Source: Streptomyces asiaticus | GTDB lineage: Bacteria > Actinomycetota > Actinomycetes > Streptomycetales > Streptomycetaceae | Assembly (NCBI RefSeq): GCF_018138715.1 | Contig: NZ_JAGSHX010000006.1 | Location: 6,944,001 to 7,008,000, forward strand | Direction: 5' to 3' | Length of the DNA: 64,000 nt | In this document: positions 17,131 through 25,075 of the stretch, one piece after another | How positions within the stretch are numbered: the first letter of the stretch is position 1 | How the letters are laid out: every line of letters begins with the position of its first letter | Program-made: the position numbers and the translations under genes | Notes under the pieces: generated by a model | Databases searched by the model: none | What the model was told of the DNA's origin: nothing | The model's input: the letters and a program-made list of their open reading frames with translations, nothing else

Positions 17131-18018
17131 TCACCGCACGGGCGTGAAGTCCCTCGCGCCGATGAACTCCGGCCGGCGGACCGGTGCGGCGAACGGCTCG
17201 ACCGCCGTGTTCTCCACGCTGTTGAACACGATGAACACATTGCTGCGGGAGTACGGCGTGATGTTGTCGCCGGACCCGTGCATGCAGTTGCAGTCGAACC
17301 ACGTCGCCGACCCGGCCAGGCCGGTGAACAGCTTGATGCCGTGCTTGTCGGCGAAGCCGGTGAGGGCCTCGTTCGACGGGATGCCGGCGTCCTGCATCTG
17401 GAGCGACCGCTTGTAGTTGTCCTTCGGCGTGGCTCCTTCACAGCCGAGGAAGGTGCGGTGCGAGCCCGGCATGATCATCAGGCCGCCGTTGGTGTCGAAG
17501 TTCTCGGTCAGGGCGATCGAGACCGACACGGTCCGCATGTTCGGCAGGCCGTCCTCGGCATGCCAGGTCTCGAAGTCCGAGTGCCAGTAGAAGCCCGAGG
17601 CCCCGAAACCCGGCTTGACGTTGATCCGGCTCTGGTGGACGTAGACGTCCGAGCCCAGGATCTGCCGTGCGCGACCCACCACCCGCGGGTCGCGCACCAG
17701 GTTCGCGAAGACCTCGCTGATCCGATGCACCTCGAACACCGACCGTACGTCCCTGGACTTCGGCTCGATGATCGAGCGTTCGTCGGCGCGCACGTCCGGG
17801 TCGGTGACCAGCCGGTCCAGTTCGGCGCGGTACACCGCGACCTCATCCGGAGTGATCAGCTGGTCGATCGCCAGGAAGCCGTCACGATCGAAATCGCTCA
17901 GCTCGGACGGTTGCAGCGGCCCCGGAGCCCCGGGCTCGGACCACACCACCGGGTCCACGCGCGGTGTGGCCACCTCCACGGCACCACGGGTCGGGTACAA
18001 GTCAGTGACCGTGGTCAT
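17131..18018 (-). CDS. ectD: Ectoine hydroxylase
   Basis: 295 aa Fe(II)/2-oxoglutarate-dependent dioxygenase that converts ectoine to 5-hydroxyectoine. The EctD signature FYWHSDFETWHAEDGLP carries Fe ligands His146 and Asp148; His247 (CMHGSGDN) completes the facial triad. The length and positions match characterised EctD proteins. The ATG at 18018 is preceded by GAGGAGG and starts 4 nt after the ectC stop, so it is the last gene of the ectABCD operon. The terminator at 17063-17100 follows. Confidence 0.97.
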   Translation of the reverse strand: MTTVTDLYPTRGAVEVATPRVDPVVWSEPGAPGPLQPSELSDFDRDGFLAIDQLITPDEVAVYRAELDRLVTDPDVRADERSIIEPKSRDVRSVFEVHRISEVFANLVRDPRVVGRARQILGSDVYVHQSRINVKPGFGASGFYWHSDFETWHAEDGLPNMRTVSVSIALTENFDTNGGLMIMPGSHRTFLGCEGATPKDNYKRSLQMQDAGIPSNEALTGFADKHGIKLFTGLAGSATWFDCNCMHGSGDNITPYSRSNVFIVFNSVENTAVEPFAAPVRRPEFIGARDFTPVR

Positions 18019-18022
18019 CGGA

Positions 18023-18427
18023 TCATGCCTCCTCGGTCTCGGTGATCAGCGGGTATACGCCGTTCTCATCATGGTCCTCCCGTCCGGTGATCGGCGGGTT
18101 GAAGACACAGACGCACCTGAAGTCCGTCTTGGGGCGCATGGTGTGCTTCTCATGCCCGTTCAGCAAGTACATGGTGCCGGGCGTGATCCAGTGCTTCTCA
18201 CCGGTCTCGTCGTTGGTCAGCTCGGCCTCACCCTCCACGCACAGCACCGCCTCGATGTGGTTGGCGTACCACATCGACGTCTCGGTGCCCGCGTAGAGGA
18301 TGGTCTCGTGGAGCGAGAAGCCGACGCCCTCCCGGGCGAGCACGATGCGCTTGCTCTCCCAGGTGCCGGACTTGGACTTGATGTGCCTCTCGGTGTCCTC
18401 GATGTCCTTGAAGGATCGGACGATCAC
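18023..18427 (-). CDS. ectC: L-ectoine synthase
   Basis: 134 aa cupin-fold enzyme closing N-gamma-acetyl-diaminobutyrate to ectoine. Recognisable EctC blocks: [27 protein letters not shown] at the start, [25 protein letters not shown] in the middle, and [16 protein letters not shown] near the end. The GTG start at 18427 is downstream of a purine-rich AGAGAGAAAGG. The length is typical (about 130 aa). It is the third gene of the operon. Confidence 0.97.
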   Translation of the reverse strand: MIVRSFKDIEDTERHIKSKSGTWESKRIVLAREGVGFSLHETILYAGTETSMWYANHIEAVLCVEGEAELTNDETGEKHWITPGTMYLLNGHEKHTMRPKTDFRCVCVFNPPITGREDHDENGVYPLITETEEA

Positions 18428-18466
18428 GGTGAGATCTTGCCTTTCTCTCTCTGCGGTGCGGGAGGG

Positions 18467-19729
18467 TTATGCGGTCTCGCGGACCGCGCGGGCGAGGGTC
18501 CGCAGCCCCTCGTCCAGGTCTTCGGGGGAGATCGTCAGCGCGGGCAGCAGCTTGACGACCTCGCTCTCGGGGCCGGAGGTCTCGACCAGCAGGCCGAGTT
18601 CGAAGGCGCGCTTGCAGACCGCCGAGGCACGCGGCTTGTCCTCGAACTCGATGCCCCACACCAGGCCACGGCCGCGGAAGTGGGCGCCGGACTGCTCCTC
18701 GCAGATGGCGCGCAGGGCCTGCTCGACCTGCTCGCCGCGGGCGAGGGTCTGCTTCTCCATCTGGCCGTCCGCCCAGTAGGTGTCCAGGGTGGCGGCGGCG
18801 GTGACGAACGCGGGGTTGTTGCCGCGGAACGTGCCGTTGTGCTCGCCGGGCTCCCAGATGTCCAGCTCGGGCTTGAAGAGGGCGAGCGACATCGGCATGC
18901 CGTAGCCGCTGATGGACTTGGAGACGGTCACGATGTCCGGGGTGATGCCCGCCTCCTCGAAGGAGAAGAAGGCGCCGGTACGGCCGCAGCCCATCTGGAT
19001 GTCGTCGACGATCAGCAGCATGTCCTGGCGCTCGCACAGCTCGGCCAGGGCGCGCAGCCACTCGGGCCGGGCCACGTTGATGCCGCCCTCGCCCTGCACC
19101 GTCTCGACGATCACGGCGGCGGGCTTGTTGAGGCCGGAACCCTGGTCCTCCAGCAGGCGCTCGAACCACAGGAAGTCCTCGACCGTGCCGTCGAAGTAGT
19201 TGTCGAACGGCATCGGGGTGCCGTGGACCAGCGGGATGCCCGCACCGGCGCGCTTGAAGGCGTTGCCGGTCACGGCCAGCGAGCCCAGCGACATGCCGTG
19301 GAAGGCGTTGGTGAAGGAGACGATCGACTCGCGGCCCTTGACCTTACGGGCCAGTTTGAGCGCGGCCTCGACGGCGTTGGTGCCGGTCGGGCCCGGGAAC
19401 ATGACCTTGTAGGGCAGGTCGCGCGGCCGCAGGATGTTGTTCTGGAACGACTCGAGGAACGCGCGCTTGGCCGTGGTGGACATGTCCAGGCCATGGGTGA
19501 CGCCGTCACGCTCGATGTAGTCGATCAGTGCCCGTTTCAGCACCGGGTTGTTGTGGCCGTAGTTGAGCGACCCGGCTCCGGCGAAGAAGTCGAGGTAGGT
19601 GTGGCCGTCCTCGTCGTACATGTGGCTGCCCTGCGCGCGGTCGAAGACAGCAGGCCAACCGCGGCAGTAGCTGCGCACCTCCGACTCCAGGGCCTCGAAG
19701 ACGCTCAGGGCGGGCGGGGTGATGGTCAC
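18467..19729 (-). CDS. ectB: Diaminobutyrate-2-oxoglutarate transaminase
   Basis: 420 aa class III PLP aminotransferase that makes L-2,4-diaminobutyrate from aspartate semialdehyde, the first step of ectoine synthesis. Landmarks: FFAGAGSLNYGHNNP, GPTGTNAVEAALKLAR, VDDIQMGCGRTG and the PLP lysine Lys271 in VSKSISGYG. The GTG start at 19729 has AGGAGA 8 nt upstream. It is separated from ectA by a 74-bp spacer containing a G-rich (C-rich in the mRNA) tandem repeat. Confidence 0.97.
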   Translation of the reverse strand: MTITPPALSVFEALESEVRSYCRGWPAVFDRAQGSHMYDEDGHTYLDFFAGAGSLNYGHNNPVLKRALIDYIERDGVTHGLDMSTTAKRAFLESFQNNILRPRDLPYKVMFPGPTGTNAVEAALKLARKVKGRESIVSFTNAFHGMSLGSLAVTGNAFKRAGAGIPLVHGTPMPFDNYFDGTVEDFLWFERLLEDQGSGLNKPAAVIVETVQGEGGINVARPEWLRALAELCERQDMLLIVDDIQMGCGRTGAFFSFEEAGITPDIVTVSKSISGYGMPMSLALFKPELDIWEPGEHNGTFRGNNPAFVTAAATLDTYWADGQMEKQTLARGEQVEQALRAICEEQSGAHFRGRGLVWGIEFEDKPRASAVCKRAFELGLLVETSGPESEVVKLLPALTISPEDLDEGLRTLARAVRETA

Positions 19730-19744
19730 AGCGTTCTCCTGGGA

Positions 19745-19786
19745 GAGGGGTGTGAGGGGGGTGAGGGGGGTGAGGGATCGGGGGTG
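19745..19786 (+). repeat. G-tract tandem repeat in the ectA-ectB spacer (potential G-quadruplex)
   Basis: Runs of 3-6 G at 19747-19750, 19756-19761, 19765-19770, 19774-19776 and 19780-19784 are separated by short GTGA-type linkers. The pattern fits a G-quadruplex on the plus (template) strand. In the ect mRNA the same stretch is CCCTCAC repeats. Confidence 0.5.
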
Positions 19787-19803
19787 ATCGATCGAGGTCG
19801 GGG

Positions 19804-20355
19804 TCAGGTCCGGTCGGCGCGCGGGCCGAACGGACCGATGCGGTAGAGCACCTCGGGCTCATGCGCACCGTCGGGGAACAGACCGCCGTGGAAGAGCACC
19901 TCACGCTCGAGCGCGGCTTCGTGCCGCTCGGCGAACGAGGTGAACAGCCGGTTCGAGGCGGTGTTGTCCGGGGTGATCGTGGTCTCGATGCCGCGGACGC
20001 CGGTCGCGGTGACCCGCTTGACCAGCCCGTCCAGCAGGGTGGCGGCGAGCCCGCGGCCACGCCAGGCGTCGTCGACGGCGACCTGCCAGACGACCAGGGT
20101 CTCGGGGCGCTCGGGCCGGACGTAACCGGTGATGAAGCCGACCGGTCCGCCGTCGGCGCCGCGCGCCACTACGGATGTGGCGGCGAAGTCGCGGCACCAC
20201 AGGAGGTAGCTGTAGGAGGAGTTGAGGTCCAGGGTTTTGGAGTCGCGAGCGATTCGCCAGATCGCGGCTCCGTCCTCGACGCGCGGAGTGTCGAGAGACA
20301 GGCCCTCCGGCAAATCCAATTCGCTACGGACTAGGTCTGCTTGTGCGGCGGTCAT
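19804..20355 (-). CDS. ectA: L-2,4-diaminobutyric acid acetyltransferase
   Basis: 183 aa GNAT-fold enzyme acetylating diaminobutyrate. EctA-specific blocks: WRIARDSKTLDLNSSYSYLLWCRDFAATSVVARG, the acetyl-CoA loop AVDDAWRGRGLAATLLDGLV, and ETTITPDNTASNRLFTSFA. First gene of ectABCD. The start is ATG 20355; no good ribosome site precedes it (GGGTAAATTGAATTTGC), so it may be translated from a very short or leaderless transcript. Confidence 0.95.
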   Translation of the reverse strand: MTAAQADLVRSELDLPEGLSLDTPRVEDGAAIWRIARDSKTLDLNSSYSYLLWCRDFAATSVVARGADGGPVGFITGYVRPERPETLVVWQVAVDDAWRGRGLAATLLDGLVKRVTATGVRGIETTITPDNTASNRLFTSFAERHEAALEREVLFHGGLFPDGAHEPEVLYRIGPFGPRADRT

Positions 20356-20674
20356 GCAAATTCAATTTACCCAGCAGAATCAGAAAATGCATCGTGGTGG
20401 GGGGTTACGTGGAGGGGGGTCGATGTGTTATCACGCGGGAGCGCGTGCGCGCGCGGCCGCTCGCCGAAAGGCGGTGATTTGTGGGGGAGTTAGTGGGGCA
20501 TAGCGGATCGCGTGTGGAGTCCGTCACATGTGCGTAACTGGCCGGTGACCCGCTTGAATTTTGATGGCAGGATCACGTGAAAAATTTTGTGTTTAGGAAT
20601 CACAAAAGCGGGCAGACGAATGTGGAAGCAGTAGCGGAAAAACGCGGGGAATTTCTGGCCAAGCTGCCATGAAT
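20356..20674 (-). promoter_or_regulatory. ectABCD promoter region with a 23-bp palindrome
   Basis: This 319-bp gap has no gene and is distinctly AT-richer than its surroundings in two places (20356-20395 and 20555-20610). TTTTGTG (20585-20591) and CACAAAA (20601-20607) form a perfect 7-bp dyad with a 9-nt spacer, a likely protein-binding site about 230 bp upstream of ectA. A TAAATT hexamer lies next to the ectA start. The region should hold the osmotically controlled promoter of the operon. Confidence 0.5.
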
Positions 20675-21562
20675 TCAATCTCCCATGGTGAACTGAGGGA
20701 AGTCGCCCCGCACCGCAAAGGCCCCCGAGGCGCCGTTGCCCGAGGCCACGTAGGCGTCTCGCCCGGTGTCCCGGTCGCCCTCGGCGTGGCTGTACTGTCC
20801 CGCGAGGACATACCGGCCCGCGGCCACGGTCGCCCCCTTCCGGAGCGTCCACCGGTAGACCAGCACACCGTCCTCGGCGCGGGTGGCGGTGGTCACATCG
20901 CCGGTCGGCAGCGAGGTCCAGGCCCCGGTGGACCGCACACCCCCGGTGTCCGCCACCCGCAGCTCCACCGTCAGCGAGGTCAGCGGCCTGCCGATGGTGA
21001 GCGTGATGTCGCTCTGCGCCCAGTACGGATTGGAATGGGCGTTGATGGCGCCCTTGGACCGCACGGTCGGCTCGGCGAGGTGGTTTGGGCCGGCCGCGGT
21101 GGGATAGGCGCTCGGCGTGTGCCGCTCAGCATCGCTCTGCGACCCGGCGTCCGGCTCGTCCCCGGGCCGCCGGTCCGGGTCCGCGCTCGCACTGTCCGCG
21201 CCGGCGCCCGCGCCCGCCGGGGGCGCGGCGGGCTCGCTCGAGGTGCGCACCGTCTGCGGCCGTTCGGCACCGTCCGTGGCCACCACCGCGATCCCCGTCG
21301 CGGCGACCGCCGCGGCCAGCCCGGCGACCGGGCTCACCACCCGGGTCCAGCGCGGGCTCGTCCGCGGGGCGCGGCGCCGGTCGTCGGCCGCCATGCCCGC
21401 CGTGACCCGGGCCAGCATCCGGATCCGGTCCGGTTCATGGGAGGCGGCGGCCGTCCGCAGCTCGGCGACGACGTCGCGGCCCGCGGGGCGGCCGCGGCTC
21501 TCGGGGTGCTCGCGGCTCTCGGGGCGGTTGCGGCTCTCGGGGTGCTCGCGATGCTCGATCAT
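20675..21562 (-). CDS. Single-pass membrane protein, putative partner (anti-sigma-like) of the SigE-family sigma factor
   Basis: 295 aa. An N-terminal cytoplasmic part (DVVAELRTAAASHEPDRIRMLARVTAGM), one membrane helix near residues 72-95 (VVSPVAGLAAAVAATGIAVVAT), a Pro/Ala/Asp-rich linker and an outside beta-rich domain (NPYWAQSDITLTIGRPLTSLTVELRVADTGG). The ATG at 21562 shares a base with the sigma-factor stop (TGATG) and has GGGGGC upstream, so the two are translationally coupled. No HxxxCxxC anti-sigma zinc motif is present; the anti-sigma role is inferred from topology and coupling. Confidence 0.7.
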   Translation of the reverse strand: MIEHREHPESRNRPESREHPESRGRPAGRDVVAELRTAAASHEPDRIRMLARVTAGMAADDRRRAPRTSPRWTRVVSPVAGLAAAVAATGIAVVATDGAERPQTVRTSSEPAAPPAGAGAGADSASADPDRRPGDEPDAGSQSDAERHTPSAYPTAAGPNHLAEPTVRSKGAINAHSNPYWAQSDITLTIGRPLTSLTVELRVADTGGVRSTGAWTSLPTGDVTTATRAEDGVLVYRWTLRKGATVAAGRYVLAGQYSHAEGDRDTGRDAYVASGNGASGAFAVRGDFPQFTMGD

Positions 21563-22404
21563 CAACTGCCCCCTCCTGCGTGCCCGGCATGGCCCATGTG
21601 GCCGGAGTGGCGGGCTGGGCCGGTGTGGCTCGTGTGGCCTGTGTGGCCCGTGTTCCCGGCGCGGAGCGTTCGTACCGTCCGTCCTGTCCGTTCGGCCTCG
21701 GTGGCCGCGGACAGTTCCTTCCCGTCCTCGCCGTCCGGAGGGCCGAGCAGCCGTTCCAGCTCGGCGATGCCGCGTGAGGTCTGGCTCTTGACCGTGCCCA
21801 CCGAAATGCCCAGCGTACGGGCCGTCTCCCGCTCGGAGAGGTCGAAGGCGTGGCGCAGCACCACACACGCGCGCTTGCGGAACGGCAGCCGGACCAGCGC
21901 GGCCTGCACATCCACCACGGCGGACACATCCGGGTCGTCCACGCGGTCGGGGCGCTGCGAGGAGAAGAGCGCCACGCGGCGCCGCTCGCGCACCAGGCTC
22001 CGGATCCGGGACCGGGCCAGATTGGCGACCACACCCCGGGCGTACGCTGCCGGGTGGTCGGCGGCCCGCACCCGGTCCCACTGGTGCCAGACCGCCACCA
22101 GCGCGTCGGCCGCCAGGTCGTCCGCCCCGTCGGAGCTGCCGAGCAGCAGATGGGCGAGGCGGGCCAGCTCGGCGTGGTGCCGCTCGAAGAAGTCCCGGAA
22201 CTCGGCTTCTGGATCGGCCGGTAAGGCGGCGGCGGGCAGGGCGTCGGCCGGTAAGCCGTCGGGGTCCTCCGGTGCGTCGGGCGCCTGCGGGGAGACGAGG
22301 CCCGGGGCCCCCGGATCCCGTGGCGGGCCCGTCATGCGCGCCGCGTCCATCCGTACGGCTCGCGCGGTGCCCGAGGCGGCCGCGTCATCGGCGGGAGCGC
22401 TCAC
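21562..22404 (-). CDS. SigE-family ECF RNA polymerase sigma factor
   Basis: 280 aa from GTG 22404 (GAGGAGG 6 nt upstream). Region 2: FRDFFERHHAELARLAHLLLGSSDGADDLAADALVAVWHQWDRV. Region 4: LPFRKRACVVLRHAFDLSERETARTLGISVGTVKSQTSRGIAELERLL. This is the SigE subfamily (SigM/SigE-like of actinomycetes). About 60 residues before region 2 and a C-terminal Gly/His-rich tail (GHTGHTSHTGPARHSGHMGHAGHAGG) are unusual. It is coupled to the membrane gene downstream and divergent from an amidohydrolase gene. Confidence 0.9.
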   Translation of the reverse strand: MSAPADDAAASGTARAVRMDAARMTGPPRDPGAPGLVSPQAPDAPEDPDGLPADALPAAALPADPEAEFRDFFERHHAELARLAHLLLGSSDGADDLAADALVAVWHQWDRVRAADHPAAYARGVVANLARSRIRSLVRERRRVALFSSQRPDRVDDPDVSAVVDVQAALVRLPFRKRACVVLRHAFDLSERETARTLGISVGTVKSQTSRGIAELERLLGPPDGEDGKELSAATEAERTGRTVRTLRAGNTGHTGHTSHTGPARHSGHMGHAGHAGGGS

Positions 22405-22481
22405 GAGGACCTCCTCACTGCCGCTCGTCCGGTGGGTTGCGTGAGCGTAGCAGCGCTCTGCATGTTGTTCGAGTGGCGCCG

Positions 22482-22497
22482 TTCCCGCTGATGGGAA
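22482..22497. promoter_or_regulatory. Small dyad between sigma factor and amidohydrolase
   Basis: TTCCC (22482-22486) and GGGAA (22493-22497) form a perfect 5-bp inverted repeat with a 6-nt spacer in the shared 136-bp divergent region. It could be an operator or part of a sigma-specific promoter; the evidence is only positional. Confidence 0.25.
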
Positions 22498-22527
22498 TTG
22501 GCCGGTCAACGCCCTGCTCCGGTCTCG

Positions 22528-22541
22528 TACAGTGCGTTGCA
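22528..22541 (+). promoter_or_regulatory. Putative -10 box (TACAGT) for leaderless amidohydrolase mRNA
   Basis: TACAGT (22528-22533) is 7 bp before ATG 22541 and there is no Shine-Dalgarno sequence, the geometry of a leaderless actinobacterial transcript. Confidence 0.5.
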
Positions 22542-23650
22542 TGAGGGATAGCGCGGTGCTCCACATCAAGGGCCGGGTCCTGGTCGGACCGGACACCGGC
22601 GACGCTGCCGGGGACGTACGGGACGAGCTGTGGGTGGTCGACGGCAGGATCACCTTCGAGCGGCCGTCCGGGGCCAGGGACATCCGGCTGATCGAGGGCT
22701 GGGTGCTGCCCGGCCTCGTCGACGCCCACTGCCATGTCGGACTCGACGCCCATGGGGCGGTGGACGACTCGACGAGCGAGAAGCAGGCGCTGACCGACCG
22801 GGACGTCGGGGCGCTGCTGCTGCGGGACGCCGGATCGCCGGCCGACACCCGCTGGATCGACGACCGCGAGGACCTGCCCCGCATCATCCGGGCCGGCCGC
22901 CATATCGCCCGCACCAAGCGCTACATCCGCAACTACGCCCATGAGATCGAGCCCGAGGACCTGGTCGCCTATGTGGCCGCGGAGGCGCGGCGCGGCGACG
23001 GCTGGGTCAAGCTGGTCGGAGACTGGATCGACCGGGAGACCGGCGACCTGGGGTTCTGCTGGCCGCGCGGCGCGGTCGAGGAGGCCATCGCGGAGGCGCA
23101 CCGGCTGGGCGCGCGGGTCACGGCGCACTGTTTCGCCGAGGAGAGCCTGGCCCCGCTGGTCGAGGCGGGGATCGACTGCGTCGAGCACGCCACCGGGCTC
23201 ACCGAGGAGACCATCCCGCTGTTCGCCGAGCGGGGCGTGGCGATCGTGCCGACCCTGGTCAACATCGCCACCTTCCCCCGGCTGGCGCTGGGCGGCGAGG
23301 CGAAGTTCCCGCGCTGGGCCGACCATATGCGGCGGCTGCACGCGCGCCGCTACGAGACGGTGCGGGCGGCCTACGACGCGGGCATCCCGATCTACACCGG
23401 CACGGACGCGGGCGGCGGCCTGGCCCATGGGCTGGTCGGGCAGGAGGTCGCCGAGCTGGTGAAGGCGGGGATCCCGGTGCGCGACGCGCTCTCGGCGGCG
23501 ACCTGGGGAGCGCGGGACTGGCTCGGGCGGCCGGGGCTCACCGAGGGCGCCTCCGCCGATCTCGTCGTCTACGACGCGGATCCGCGCGCCGATGTGCGGG
23601 TGCTGACGACGCCGCGGCGGGTGGTGCTCCGGGGACGTGTGGTCGGCTGA
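22541..23650 (+). CDS. Amidohydrolase family protein
   Basis: 369 aa metal-dependent hydrolase of the imidazolonepropionase/dihydroorotase-like superfamily. The metal box VDAHCHVGLDAHG follows the small beta-sandwich domain. WVKLVGDW supplies a lysine. AHCFAEESLAPLVEAGIDCVEHATG carries further ligand histidines, and GTDAGGGLAHG the catalytic aspartate. The C-terminus ASADLVVYDADPRADV returns to the composite domain. ATG 22541 is chosen over GTG 22532 because a TACAGT -10 box lies 7 bp upstream of it. The substrate is unknown. Confidence 0.88.
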   Translation: MRDSAVLHIKGRVLVGPDTGDAAGDVRDELWVVDGRITFERPSGARDIRLIEGWVLPGLVDAHCHVGLDAHGAVDDSTSEKQALTDRDVGALLLRDAGSPADTRWIDDREDLPRIIRAGRHIARTKRYIRNYAHEIEPEDLVAYVAAEARRGDGWVKLVGDWIDRETGDLGFCWPRGAVEEAIAEAHRLGARVTAHCFAEESLAPLVEAGIDCVEHATGLTEETIPLFAERGVAIVPTLVNIATFPRLALGGEAKFPRWADHMRRLHARRYETVRAAYDAGIPIYTGTDAGGGLAHGLVGQEVAELVKAGIPVRDALSAATWGARDWLGRPGLTEGASADLVVYDADPRADVRVLTTPRRVVLRGRVVG

Positions 23651-23743
23651 CGCGGCGCCGGGCTCATACGGGCGGGGCGGCGGGGGCTGATACGGGCGGG
23701 GACAGGCGGGGGACAGGTGGGGCGAGGGGTGCCGGAAGGGAAC

Positions 23744-23769
23744 GTGGTTCGAACTGGGCGGCGAACCAC
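23744..23769 (+). promoter_or_regulatory. 8-bp perfect dyad upstream of the LAETG protein gene
   Basis: GTGGTTCG (23744-23751) and CGAACCAC (23762-23769) with a 10-nt spacer lie about 140 bp before the LAETG gene and 95 bp after the amidohydrolase. The long spacer and modest GC content fit a protein-binding site better than a terminator, but either is possible. Confidence 0.4.
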
Positions 23770-23910
23770 ACCCTTTGGGATGAACGGACATCATGTGTCT
23801 GCCTGTTTACCCTCAGTGCGCAAATATGGCGTGGTCGAGGCCGTCGGCGCCCGTGGAGTCCCCCGCGGCAGGCGCCGGCGGCTCCATGTCTCCTGTGGGG
23901 GTCCACTCAC

Positions 23911-24840
23911 GTGTCCTGTTCCAGTAACACCAACTTCGGCATGCCCACCCGCCGTCTGGCGGCCGCCACTGCCGCTGCCGCGGTCTCCGTCCTGGGGCTG
24001 CTGCCCGCGGCGACCGCGCAGGCCGACACCGGTGCGACCACCGGTAAGGCGGGTGCGGTCGTGCTCCGCACCGATCTCGATGTCTCCCTGCTCAACAAGA
24101 CCGTCAGCGCTCCGCTCTCGGTCGTGCTGAACGATGTGCACGCGCCCGCGACCGCCAGCAAGACGGCGCTCAGCGCGACCGTGGACGGCGTGGACGGGGG
24201 CCGGCCGTTCAATGTCCTGCGGGCCGATGTGGCCACCGCCCGGGCCGCCGCGGACAAGCAGCGGGCCGAGGGGTACTCCAACCTCGTCAACGCCCAGGTC
24301 CACGTCCCGGGCCTGGCCGCGGTGCCGCTGATCACGGTCGAGCAGGTGACCTCGAAGGCGGTGTGCGCCGTCGGGAAGCGGCCGACCGCCCACTCCAACC
24401 TGCTCGGCAGCGTCAGCGTGCTCGGTCAGAAGGTCACCCTGCGCACGAGCGGCACCACCACGGTCGATGTGCCGTCGCTCGGCCAGGTCCGGCTCGACCT
24501 GTCGCGGACGGCCACCACCTCGCGCACGGCGGCGGCCACGGCCCTCAACCTGAAGGTCTCCGTGAACCCGCTCAAGCTGAACGTCTCGGAGGTCGAGGGG
24601 CAGGTCACCCTTGCCCGGGCGACCTGTGAGTCGCCCGTGGCCGCGGCGGTCGAGCCCAGCCCGAGCGTGGGCTCCCAGACCAAGCCCGAGCCCAAGCCGG
24701 AGCACCTGGCCGAGACCGGCGGCAGCTCGGCCACGCCGTACCTGGTGGCCGGTGGCGCCCTGCTGCTCGCGGTGGGCGGCGGCGCCGTCGTCCTGGCCCG
24801 TCGCCGCCGGGCCGCCACCACCCGCGGCGACGCCGCCTGA
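23911..24840 (+). CDS. SCO1860-family LAETG-anchored secreted protein
   Basis: 309 aa. A signal peptide (TRRLAAATAAAAVSVLGLLPAATAQA) is followed by a Thr/Val/Ser-rich extracellular domain. The C-terminal sorting signal is LAETG (266-270), a hydrophobic helix and an RRRR tail. LAXTG motifs are substrates of class E sortases, so the protein should be linked to the peptidoglycan. Start GTG 23911 (GGGGGT upstream) gives a 10-residue extension over ATG 23941; either could be used. I recognise the family and its position near ectoine genes from S. coelicolor; the function is unknown. Confidence 0.87.
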   Translation: MSCSSNTNFGMPTRRLAAATAAAAVSVLGLLPAATAQADTGATTGKAGAVVLRTDLDVSLLNKTVSAPLSVVLNDVHAPATASKTALSATVDGVDGGRPFNVLRADVATARAAADKQRAEGYSNLVNAQVHVPGLAAVPLITVEQVTSKAVCAVGKRPTAHSNLLGSVSVLGQKVTLRTSGTTTVDVPSLGQVRLDLSRTATTSRTAAATALNLKVSVNPLKLNVSEVEGQVTLARATCESPVAAAVEPSPSVGSQTKPEPKPEHLAETGGSSATPYLVAGGALLLAVGGGAVVLARRRRAATTRGDAA

Positions 24841-24852
24841 CGTCTGCCCGTT

Positions 24853-24892
24853 GGCACCGGCACCCGCGCCACCCGGCGCGGGTGCCGGTGCC
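24853..24892 (+). terminator. 18-bp perfect terminator after the LAETG gene
   Basis: GGCACCGGCACCCGCGCC (24853-24870) and its exact reverse complement (24875-24892) enclose a 4-nt loop, starting 13 bp after the stop codon. Confidence 0.85.
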
Positions 24893-24959
24893 GGGGCCGG
24901 GGCGGCTGCGTGCACGGGCGTGCACAGGCCTGGGGGCGCGGGTGCGGTGCGGTTCGATT

Positions 24960-25025
24960 GCGCCCCGAAGGGGCGCGGGGCTGTGTCGATGTGCGGCTCC
25001 GCCGTGTGGGCGACCGGCCACGACG
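24960..25025 (+). repeat. Dispersed intergenic repeat, copy A
   Basis: It begins with a GCGCCCC-GAA-GGGGCGC hairpin (24960-24976), continues GGGCTGTGTC and GTGCGGCTCCGCCG, and ends CCACGACG. A diverged copy of the same unit lies inverted at 43773-43841. Both sit between convergent genes. I recognise the unit as a common Streptomyces intergenic repeat; the hairpin could work as a bidirectional terminator. Confidence 0.65.
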
Positions 25026-25075
25026 CAGCCGCGGATGAACGACCGCCGCACCTCGCGCCACTTCCCGCGGAGCGC

